From Sulfurovum sp. (GTDB taxonomy: Bacteria; Campylobacterota; Campylobacteria; Campylobacterales; Sulfurovaceae): DNA of 5,462 bases. The stretch spans positions 1 to 5,462 of the forward strand of contig WFYB01000228.1 of NCBI GenBank assembly GCA_015490315.1, read 5' to 3'. Numbering within the stretch: position 1 is the stretch's first letter; every line of letters begins with the position of its first letter. Shown here piece by piece: positions 1 to 5,462 of this stretch. The position numbers and the translations under genes were made by a program. A model generated the notes under the pieces. It had not been told where the DNA came from. It searched no databases and was given only the letters and a program-made list of their open reading frames with translations.

Positions 1-768
1 CTCTCCATGCTCTTTGAAGAGTCTACATATCCTCTCAAGCTCGATATCGGAGCGCTCCAGATAGGGGTTGTTGTCGATAAACTCCCAAAAAGGCTCAGGG
101 TTTTCGCAGAGCTTTTTGAGGTAGTGTCTGGTGATCTTCCCCATATTCTCCTCAGTCTCTTTGAGGAGTTTGGTACGTTCGATGGCGTAGGGGATACATA
201 TACCGTAGTATTCGCGAGGTGCACCTACTTGTTCAAAGTTGACATTTTGCCGTCTGAGAATACGATGAAGGGATGTTTCAATCATAGAGAAGACTTGTAT
301 ACAAGGATAAAGAATAAAATTGGTTCGTGTAGCGATCATCAACAAATAGGTAAGCAAAGTTCTTAACTGTAAAGCTGATAATACAGAGTGAGAAGGCAGA
401 TCTGAAAGGAGAGCACCTCTGGATATCTCCACGATAGGCAATATCTGGGTTAAGTGTCCAATATCATCTACTTTCCCTTTTCTCTCCATGGGAAGCTGCT
501 GTATTGTGGTTTTTTCATTGATAAAAAAAGCGCGTACTGTACCGATATAGGTTTTTGTCGGATGGTGATAGAGCAGATATATAAAGCACTGTTTATCTTC
601 TTCACTGAAAATATAGCCTTCAGCTTCGAGTCTCTCTTCTGATATCCCATATTTTTTCGAAAACACTTTTCTGCGAACATCTTTGACATGCTCCATATCC
701 TCCGGTGTTGTGGCGAGCCGGATGCTGTACTCTTTGGTGAGCAGCGCCCACACGGTATCATCATTCAT
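1..768 (-). CDS. GNAT/autoinducer-synthase-like N-acyltransferase (PEP-CTERM/exosortase-associated type), partial at C-terminus
   Basis: The minus-strand frame starting at 768 is open for 256 codons to the window edge, so the stop codon lies outside. The start is an ATG preceded at 5 bases by AAAGGA (774-779). The ATG at 764 is in another frame and gives an unconvincing protein. Family features seen are an N-terminal VRRKVF stretch (residues 31-36) like the VR..VF of autoinducer synthases, a YIGTVR strand (74-79), the E-x-S-R motif EISR (114-117), and VGAPREYYGICIPYAIE (181-197), which resembles the late conserved block of PEP-CTERM/exosortase-associated acyltransferases. There is no signal peptide or clear membrane segment, so the protein is probably cytosolic. 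Proteins of this fold transfer an acyl chain from acyl-ACP or acyl-CoA to an amino group; substrate and product cannot be read here. At 256 residues it is close to the usual family length, so little should be missing. It is divergent from the receptor operon. The superfamily call is fairly firm; the exosortase link rests on similarity only, since no exosortase or PEP-CTERM gene is visible. Confidence 0.75.
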   Translation of the reverse strand, partial: MNDDTVWALLTKEYSIRLATTPEDMEHVKDVRRKVFSKKYGISEERLEAEGYIFSEEDKQCFIYLLYHHPTKTYIGTVRAFFINEKTTIQQLPMERKGKVDDIGHLTQILPIVEISRGALLSDLPSHSVLSALQLRTLLTYLLMIATRTNFILYPCIQVFSMIETSLHRILRRQNVNFEQVGAPREYYGICIPYAIERTKLLKETEENMGKITRHYLKKLCENPEPFWEFIDNNPYLERSDIELERICRLFKEHGE

Positions 769-808
769 TTTTTTCCTTTGCGTTGAAGCCTTTGGCAATT
801 GTTTTCAC

Positions 809-836
809 ATTATAGTAAAAGATGCGTTAAGGTCAC
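809..836 (-). promoter_or_regulatory. Putative sigma70-type promoter for the acyltransferase gene
   Basis: On the minus strand a perfect TATAAT lies at 814-809. GTGACC (836-831), a 4/6 match to TTGACA, stands 16 bases upstream. Transcription would begin near 802, giving a leader of about 34 bases before the ATG at 768. The -10 box is strong and the -35 weak, which is usual in Campylobacterota. Predicted from sequence only. Confidence 0.55.
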
Positions 837-839
837 TTT

Positions 840-870
840 TTGACATTTTTTGACATTTTTTGTGTAGAAT
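840..870 (+). promoter_or_regulatory. Putative promoter of the receptor/periplasmic/EAL operon
   Basis: A TAGAAT -10-like box lies at 865-870. Two TTGACA hexamers lie upstream (840-845 and 850-855), with spacers of 19 and 9 bases, so neither gives the ideal 17. The surrounding T-tracts at 837-841, 846-851 and 856-861 recur about every 10 bases, resembling the periodic T-rich signal that replaces a strict -35 in Helicobacter/Campylobacter vegetative promoters. Initiation near 877 would give a leader of about 35 bases. The leader contains a purine-rich ribosome site (GAGGGAAGGG, 894-903) placed 8 bases before the ATG at 912. Confidence 0.5.
841..860 (+). repeat. Two perfect tandem copies of TGACATTTTT
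   Basis: The decamer TGACATTTTT occurs twice head to tail (841-850, 851-860), with an imperfect third unit (CACTTTT) just upstream at 834-840. The period of one helical turn puts the T-tracts on the same DNA face. It may be part of the promoter's curved T-rich element or a tandem regulator site; two copies are too few to decide. Confidence 0.7.
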
Positions 871-911
871 GGTGAAAAAGTTTTATATATTACGAGGGAA
901 GGGTATATCTC

Positions 912-2774
912 ATGAGGCGTATGATTTTGATATGGGCGGCTTTGTCTATGCTGCTTTGGGCTGAGCAGATCGATCAGCTTTTGGATACCTACGGACAGAA
1001 AAATGACTTAAGTCAGCAGACAATCGATGAAAACAAAGGGCATCTGGTTCTCTTTACCCGTGAGCGGCTGGAGCAGATGCATGCCAAGACACTCAAAGAT
1101 GTTTTTAAGACAACACCATCAATTTACTATAATGAAAACAGATATGCACTTCCTGATCCGCTTTCGGGAGGTCTTTTTAGTCCCTATCTGAGCAACTTTA
1201 TCCGCCTCTATATAGATGGGGTCGAGGTGACGCAGGGGTGGATGGGAAGCGGTCTGCTGCTCTATGGCGATCTCGATATCGATTTTGTCGATCATATCGA
1301 GTTTTACTATGCGACACCATCCTATGAGACTGCTACAGAGCCTGCCTATCTGACGATCTTTCTCTACTCCAAAGATCCTGAGCGAGACAGCGGCGGCAAG
1401 ATCGATCTCATCGGCGGAAGCCGCGGCTACAATGCCCAGAGTCTTAGCTATGCAGGCAGTACCGAGCGCTTCAAATATCTGCTCAACCTCTCACATACCG
1501 ATGCGAAAAGGCAGAAGATCCCCAACGGTACCGACAGAGCGCTCTCGCGCGATTTTGAGCGTACGCAGCTCTTTTCGTATATCAAGGGTGAAGATCAGTT
1601 CGCGCACCTGCAGATCATGCAGAAGCGTACAGATGCATTGGCAGGATTGAGTTTTGATGCGACACCGCTGGTATCAAAGGCAGATTATCTCAATCTCCAC
1701 TTTGATTATGGTATTGCCTTTGGTGAAAACTGGGAAGCACAGTTTACCTATGAGTGGCTCCATACAGATATCAAACAAAAAGATGACCTTCCTTTTGCCT
1801 TTGGCAGAAATATACCTCTAACCCAGCTCTATGCAAAGGTCAAAAACAGTACCTACAGTGCAGAACTGACATACAACAAAAAGTATGGCGCACACCATGT
1901 GACAGCCGGTGTGAAGGGACGTGTGAAACAACTTGATATGTTTAAGATCGAGGGGGTAGGCAATGTCACTCCTGATTTTGATGAGGAGACGATACTCTCG
2001 GCATTTTTGCAGGATCAATATCTCTTGAGTGAGAGCGCTTTGCTCTCGTTTGGGGTAGAGTACAGCAAGCTTTTGCGCAATGCGACGATTGACAATGATG
2101 ATCTGCTGCAAATAAGAGTGGGATATATCTTCCATCGTAACCACTGGAGCTACAAAACCTATCTCTATCGTACAATGTTTGCACTCGATCCTTTCTCAAG
2201 GTATCTTGGAAGTACCAACCCCTCCGATATCCCGTCACAATCTACGATAGGTATAACGCAGGAGCTCTCCTATACAGATGAGAAGTCGCGTGCACGTTTG
2301 ATGCTGCTGCTGATGAAAGACAAGAACGGATTGGTACAGAGTCAGGGTACCGGGACAGGCAATACCAAATATTTCTTCTCGATTCTAAATTATGATTACA
2401 ATTTTGATACAGAGAATATGCTTAAGACGCAGTTTTATTATGCGCGCTATAAAGATATCTTTTTCCTTGACAAGCTTGAGGATTACAGTGGTTATGTTTC
2501 TCTGTTTAACAGTTATGACAATTTTGATTTCTACAACGGTGTGGTGTGGCATCAAAACAGTATCGATCACAAAAACTTCTTTGATCTCACCTCTACGATC
2601 AGTTGGAATGCAACGGAAAATCTGACACTCACACTCAAAGGTGACAATCTGCTGGATAAAGCCAAAGAGACCAGAATGCTCAGGATAGATCCGACTAGCG
2701 GTACGCCTCTGGCACCGCTTTCTGTATCGCCTATAGACAGACGCGTTACCATAGAACTGGAGTATACATTCTGA
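912..2774 (+). CDS. TonB-dependent-receptor-like outer-membrane protein
   Basis: The 620-aa product starts at ATG 912, has a purine-rich ribosome site 8 bases upstream, and opens with a short signal peptide (residues 1-17, cleavage probably after LLWA). A plug-like domain follows at about 43-155. It includes HLVLFTRERLEQ (44-55), TLKDVFKTTPSIYYNENRY (60-78), an IRLYIDGVEV strand (97-106), and DIDFVDHIEFYY (122-133), which corresponds to the 'IDxIEV' end of the plug. The remainder (about 160-620) alternates aromatic-rich strands as in a beta-barrel. It ends with LTLKGDNLLDKAKE (573-586) and IDRRVTIELEYTF (608-620), matching the receptor pattern 'NLLDK ... R ... YxF' with a terminal Phe. The receptor is on the short side for the family. 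I see no convincing TonB box between the signal peptide and plug, and no N-terminal sigma-regulator signalling domain. Its stop overlaps the next gene's start (TGATG, 2772-2776). I infer a sensory or gating role with the downstream c-di-GMP protein rather than, or besides, nutrient import. The ligand is unknown. Confidence 0.85.
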   Translation: MRRMILIWAALSMLLWAEQIDQLLDTYGQKNDLSQQTIDENKGHLVLFTRERLEQMHAKTLKDVFKTTPSIYYNENRYALPDPLSGGLFSPYLSNFIRLYIDGVEVTQGWMGSGLLLYGDLDIDFVDHIEFYYATPSYETATEPAYLTIFLYSKDPERDSGGKIDLIGGSRGYNAQSLSYAGSTERFKYLLNLSHTDAKRQKIPNGTDRALSRDFERTQLFSYIKGEDQFAHLQIMQKRTDALAGLSFDATPLVSKADYLNLHFDYGIAFGENWEAQFTYEWLHTDIKQKDDLPFAFGRNIPLTQLYAKVKNSTYSAELTYNKKYGAHHVTAGVKGRVKQLDMFKIEGVGNVTPDFDEETILSAFLQDQYLLSESALLSFGVEYSKLLRNATIDNDDLLQIRVGYIFHRNHWSYKTYLYRTMFALDPFSRYLGSTNPSDIPSQSTIGITQELSYTDEKSRARLMLLLMKDKNGLVQSQGTGTGNTKYFFSILNYDYNFDTENMLKTQFYYARYKDIFFLDKLEDYSGYVSLFNSYDNFDFYNGVVWHQNSIDHKNFFDLTSTISWNATENLTLTLKGDNLLDKAKETRMLRIDPTSGTPLAPLSVSPIDRRVTIELEYTF

Positions 2775-3226
2775 TGAAAAAGATATGGATGGTCATCTTG
2801 CTGTTGTGGGGGCATCTCTATGCGATGGATACCCAAAGTACGCTCAATCTCTATGAGGATATCCTCTCTACGTTAATTCCAAAAGAGATGATTAAAGTCT
2901 ATACTCCCAACAGGGAACTGCATGATGTCTTTACCCATTCGATGAGACTGATACCGCTCTCGCAGCCCAATGAAGCAGATATTATCATCATTCCAAACAA
3001 GATAGCCTATGAGAATATCGCTGCCAGACTGAGAGATCAAAAAGATTTGAAAATGCCATATCTTTTCGGGACAGACTATCACCTTTTGGAAGCGTACCCC
3101 AATGTGATCGGTGCACTCTACTGGCGAAAGGGGCGAAGCCAGCTGCTCTTTGTCAGAAACAGGCTTAAAAAACTGGGAATCACCCTGCCGGATAAATACC
3201 GAAAATACAGTGTGGAGAGCTTATGA
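2774..3226 (+). CDS. Secreted periplasmic protein, YfiR/DUF4154-like (tentative)
   Basis: The 150-aa product has a clean signal peptide (KK, then hydrophobic WMVILLLWGHLYA, cleavage near residue 17), leaving a mature protein of about 133 residues with no cysteine. The ATG overlaps the receptor's stop (TGATG), with GGAG at 2759-2762, and the gene's own stop overlaps the next start (ATGA, 3223-3226), so translation is probably coupled on both sides. Visible features are a strand MIKVYTPN (39-46), a strand ADIIIIPN (68-75), and a C-terminal block NVIGALYWRKGRSQLLFVRN (110-129) followed by RLKKLGITLPDKYRK (130-144). This block resembles the end of YfiR/DUF4154 proteins, where a glycine-bearing strand, an R-x-F/L-x-x-N-type strand and a 'G-ISSKLL' helix occur. 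YfiR is the periplasmic inhibitor of the diguanylate cyclase YfiN in Pseudomonas and has disulfides, which this protein cannot form. By position it probably links the outer-membrane receptor to the sensor domain of the next protein. The secretion call is firm; family membership is a hypothesis. It could instead be a small binding protein of another family. Confidence 0.65.
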   Translation: MKKIWMVILLLWGHLYAMDTQSTLNLYEDILSTLIPKEMIKVYTPNRELHDVFTHSMRLIPLSQPNEADIIIIPNKIAYENIAARLRDQKDLKMPYLFGTDYHLLEAYPNVIGALYWRKGRSQLLFVRNRLKKLGITLPDKYRKYSVESL

Positions 3227-5118
3227 CTTCAAGGAACAATACAAAATACTTTTTTGCCATTATGGCGCTGATGATAGGGTTTGCACTCTATTTGCAATAC
3301 TCTATCACCAAAAGTACCGAATCACTGCATGCACTGGAAGTGAGCAAGGCAGTGCAGTATGCCAACAGGATCAGCACGTATATCAAGGCAGAAACAGAGG
3401 GTGATTTGGAATCATATTTGCGCACGCATACACAGAAAAGAGAAGCCCTAAACAAAATTTTGCACACATTTTTGACAGATGAATTCAAATATATTTATCT
3501 TTTGAAAAAAGACAAAGAGGGGCATTACCGTTTTTTGCTTGACGGCTCTCTCTCTGATGAGGAGGAGTTCAACGCTATCTTCTTTCCAAAAAGTGAACAG
3601 TTTGACGATGTCTATCGCAACGGAAATGCCCAGATCGTGCAGCAGGAAGGGAAAGATGGCGCCAAAGAGGTATGGCTTTCGCTGCTCTATCCTGTGGCAA
3701 ACAAGCAGGGAAGTACAGAGGCGCTATTGGTTATAGATCTCTCTCAGAACTATGCATCCTACCTTAAACATCTGAACTCTCCAGTCTCCCAAACAGTAAC
3801 ACTTATGCAGATTTTTCTCTTTGCCAGTCTTATATTGATCATCTATTTGACATATAGCTACTATAAGTTCAGAAAAAACATCATGCAAGATGCTTTGACC
3901 TGTACAGGTACCAAGGCGTGGCTGAACGAGTTTTTGCGTACACACCCTCTTGATAGATACAATGTTGTTTTGATAGATATCGATGAGTTCAAGCGGCTCA
4001 ATCAAAGGTTCGGTGAGGAAAACGGTAACAAAATATTGAAAACATATATAGAGACGCTGAGGCAGCAGATCCCACCGCATAGCAAAGTGGTACGTACGGT
4101 TGGTACCGAGTTTATGGTTTTGATCCCAAAAAGTGAAGATCTTGAAACAGTATTAAAGTCACTTTTTGAGACCTTGAGAGCAAAGGAGTTCAAAATAGAG
4201 AATGAATCGGTGCAACTGACTGCATCGATGAGTGCAATGTACGTTCCAGAAGGTGCACGCTCTGAGGATAAGATACTGCGTCTTCTTGATGAGAAGATGC
4301 TGGAGATCAAAAGCCGTGGCAAAAATGATTATGCGATCATTGGAGAGAAACGTCTGGATGATTTGAGGTTTTCAGATATGGAATTTATCAAAAAGGCTTT
4401 GGACGATGAACGTGTGACCTGTCTCTTTCAGCCTATCTTTAAGACTCAGACAAAGGAGATCGCCAAGTTTGAAGCACTGGTACGTTTCATCGATGATGAA
4501 GATCCTTCCAAGCTGATCTCGCCTTTTCATTTCCTTCCTGTTATCAAGGGGACAAGCCAGTATATCAAGATGAGCAAATTGGTGCTGCAGAATGTTTTTG
4601 CTGCGTTACAGAAGTATCCCGATATTGAGATATCAGTCAACCTGGATCTAACCGATCTCTATCATCGAGACATGATGACAGTGATCGAGAATGTACTGTG
4701 TGAACACAAAGCATTTGCCAAGCGACTGACCTTTGAGATCGTCGAAGACATGGAGATCAAAGATTTTGAGAAGGCGGCAAATATTTTTAATATGTTACGT
4801 GCACATGGTTCCAAGATCGCACTTGATGATTTCGGAAGCGGTTATGCCAATTATACCTATTTGATCAAACTTGAGTGGGATATTATCAAAATAGACGGTA
4901 CTTTGATCAAAGAGCTGACAGCAAATCCTAAACGTGCTGAGATGGTCGTACAATCTATCAATGAATTGGGTATCTTCTACAACTGCAGTGTTGTTGCCGA
5001 ATTTGTTTCAGACGAAGAGACATATAACAAAGTCAAGGCACTGTGTATCGAATACTCTCAAGGGTTCTACCTCGGTGAGCCCAAACCGATAGAAGCCTAC
5101 CTCGATCCGGAAAGTTGA
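3223..5118 (+). CDS. Inner-membrane c-di-GMP phosphodiesterase with Cache-like sensor, degenerate GGDEF and intact EAL domains
   Basis: The 631-aa product starts at an ATG overlapping the previous stop (ATGA), with GGAG at 3214-3217. Transmembrane segments lie near residues 9-26 and 193-213. The roughly 165-residue loop between them is Cache/PDC-like: YIYLLKKDKEGHYRFLLDGS (90-109), then VWLSLLYPVAN (150-160) and ALLVIDLSQNY (167-177). The GGDEF domain (about 222-372) keeps IDIDEFKRLN (251-260) but has VGTEF (293-297) in place of GGDEF, losing the first Gly and the acidic third residue. The usual RxxD inhibitory site is PPHS (284-287). Cyclase activity is therefore unlikely. The EAL domain (about 385-628) keeps the residues expected for catalysis: E417 in FEALVRF, N473, E505, D535/D536 in DDFGSG, K556, E593 and Q613 in SQGFYLGEP. 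It should hydrolyse c-di-GMP to pGpG. Loop residue 594 is Phe where AEGV is usual. Last gene of the coupled trio; it probably turns an envelope signal into a change in c-di-GMP, with effects on attachment, motility or biofilm. Activity is predicted, not shown. Confidence 0.9.
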   Translation: MTSRNNTKYFFAIMALMIGFALYLQYSITKSTESLHALEVSKAVQYANRISTYIKAETEGDLESYLRTHTQKREALNKILHTFLTDEFKYIYLLKKDKEGHYRFLLDGSLSDEEEFNAIFFPKSEQFDDVYRNGNAQIVQQEGKDGAKEVWLSLLYPVANKQGSTEALLVIDLSQNYASYLKHLNSPVSQTVTLMQIFLFASLILIIYLTYSYYKFRKNIMQDALTCTGTKAWLNEFLRTHPLDRYNVVLIDIDEFKRLNQRFGEENGNKILKTYIETLRQQIPPHSKVVRTVGTEFMVLIPKSEDLETVLKSLFETLRAKEFKIENESVQLTASMSAMYVPEGARSEDKILRLLDEKMLEIKSRGKNDYAIIGEKRLDDLRFSDMEFIKKALDDERVTCLFQPIFKTQTKEIAKFEALVRFIDDEDPSKLISPFHFLPVIKGTSQYIKMSKLVLQNVFAALQKYPDIEISVNLDLTDLYHRDMMTVIENVLCEHKAFAKRLTFEIVEDMEIKDFEKAANIFNMLRAHGSKIALDDFGSGYANYTYLIKLEWDIIKIDGTLIKELTANPKRAEMVVQSINELGIFYNCSVVAEFVSDEETYNKVKALCIEYSQGFYLGEPKPIEAYLDPES

Positions 5119-5119
5119 C

Positions 5120-5148
5120 TTACGATATTTAACTTACTTGGATATAAT
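5120..5148 (+). promoter_or_regulatory. Putative promoter for the downstream hypothetical gene
   Basis: A perfect TATAAT at 5143-5148 lies in the 70-bp gap after the EAL gene. The hexamer 17 bases upstream (TTACGA, 5120-5125) is a poor -35; a better TTGACT (5115-5120) is too far away, with a 22-base spacer. Initiation near 5155 would leave a leader of about 34 bases. I see no hairpin plus U-run terminator between 5118 and this box, so read-through from the operon is also possible. Confidence 0.5.
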
Positions 5149-5188
5149 ACTTCACTTTTAGAATCAAATAATAATAGCGGAGTACAAT

Positions 5189-5462
5189 ATGGGTATGTTT
5201 GAAGATGATGACAACGATTACGGATATGATGACTATAAAGAGGATTTTATGGGGCGAACGCCAAAGTCCTCCTATTTTGAGATCGCCAAAACAGCCAATC
5301 AGAATGTCGTAGAGCATGAGCTCGAAGCGGTCTTTAGACGTCTGGCTGTTGCTGAGAGAATGCTGGAAGAGCGCGGACTTGACGAAGCGCTTGAACGTGA
5401 GATACAAAATACGATGATCGATAAAGATATCGATGACAGAACGGCGACGGTATTTATAGACC
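5189..5462 (+). CDS. Hypothetical acidic protein, partial at C-terminus
   Basis: The frame is open from ATG 5189 to the window edge (91 full codons), so the 3' end is missing. GGAG at 5179-5182 stands 6 bases before the ATG. A second in-frame ATG (codon 3) has a less suitable distance. The first 20 residues are rich in Asp, Glu and Tyr (MGMFEDDDNDYGYDDYKEDF) and look disordered. They are followed by RTPKSSYFEIAKTANQNVVE (23-42) and a charged, probably helical or coiled-coil stretch LEAVFRRLAVAERMLEERGL (45-64), then EREIQNTMIDKDIDDRTATV (69-88). No signal peptide or membrane segment is visible, so it is probably cytosolic. I do not recognise a characterised family. The strong ribosome site, its own -10 box and normal codon use support a real gene. 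A functional link to the upstream operon is not indicated, given the separate promoter. Confidence 0.7.
   Translation, partial: MGMFEDDDNDYGYDDYKEDFMGRTPKSSYFEIAKTANQNVVEHELEAVFRRLAVAERMLEERGLDEALEREIQNTMIDKDIDDRTATVFID

Noticed and set aside
7..366. A 119-codon plus-strand frame opposite the acyltransferase.
   Set aside because: It is antisense to a gene with recognisable motifs, has no ribosome site and its product shows no family features.
468..764. A 98-codon minus-strand frame beginning with ATG at 764.
   Set aside because: It is out of frame with the long open frame from ATG 768, which has the better ribosome site and family motifs; the product looks like an out-of-frame shadow.
841..860. 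Tandem decamers as replication iterons or the start of a CRISPR array.
   Set aside because: There are only two full copies of 10 bases with no spacers, and they sit within a promoter region.
1818..2238. Overlapping minus-strand frames inside the receptor gene.
   Set aside because: The receptor frame continues intact with barrel-like sequence through this region, and the antisense products are low-complexity shadows.
5119..5188. A Rho-independent terminator after the EAL gene.
   Set aside because: No GC-rich hairpin followed by a T-run is visible; the AT-rich sequence here fits a promoter and leader better.
5129..5407. A 92-codon minus-strand frame across the right-hand gap and gene.
   Set aside because: It covers a TATAAT/GGAG-signalled plus-strand gene start and has no ribosome site or recognisable content.

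Overview
The window looks like chromosomal DNA of a Campylobacterota (former Epsilonproteobacteria) organism of the Sulfurovum/Sulfurimonas type. This is inferred from moderate GC content, T-rich promoters with a clear -10 box and a weak -35, tight gene packing, and the style of the TonB-receptor and c-di-GMP proteins. The genus cannot be fixed from sequence reading alone. There are no RNA genes, mobile elements, CRISPR arrays or attachment sites that I can support.

Layout: (1) positions 1-768, minus strand, hold a gene open at its 3' end. It encodes a GNAT/autoinducer-synthase-like N-acyltransferase resembling the PEP-CTERM/exosortase-associated acyltransferases. (2) A 143-bp divergent intergenic region (769-911) carries back-to-back promoter-like sequences, with T-tracts phased at about 10 bp on the rightward side. 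(3) Positions 912-5118, plus strand, hold three genes joined by TGATG and ATGA overlaps: a TonB-dependent-receptor-like outer-membrane protein, a 150-aa secreted periplasmic protein with a YfiR/DUF4154-like C-terminal half, and an inner-membrane protein with a periplasmic Cache-like sensor, a degenerate GGDEF domain and an apparently intact EAL domain. (4) A 70-bp gap with a TATAAT box precedes an acidic conserved-type hypothetical gene that runs off the right edge (from 5189).

The most interesting content is the three-gene cluster. Its products would sit in the outer membrane, periplasm and inner membrane/cytoplasm, so the simplest reading is one trans-envelope relay. In that reading the outer-membrane receptor and small periplasmic protein control an inner-membrane c-di-GMP phosphodiesterase, comparable in logic to the YfiR-YfiN system but with a receptor in place of the OmpA-like partner and a phosphodiesterase as the likely output. 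The ligand is unknown and the relay is inferred from gene order and domains. The divergent acyltransferase may or may not be functionally linked.
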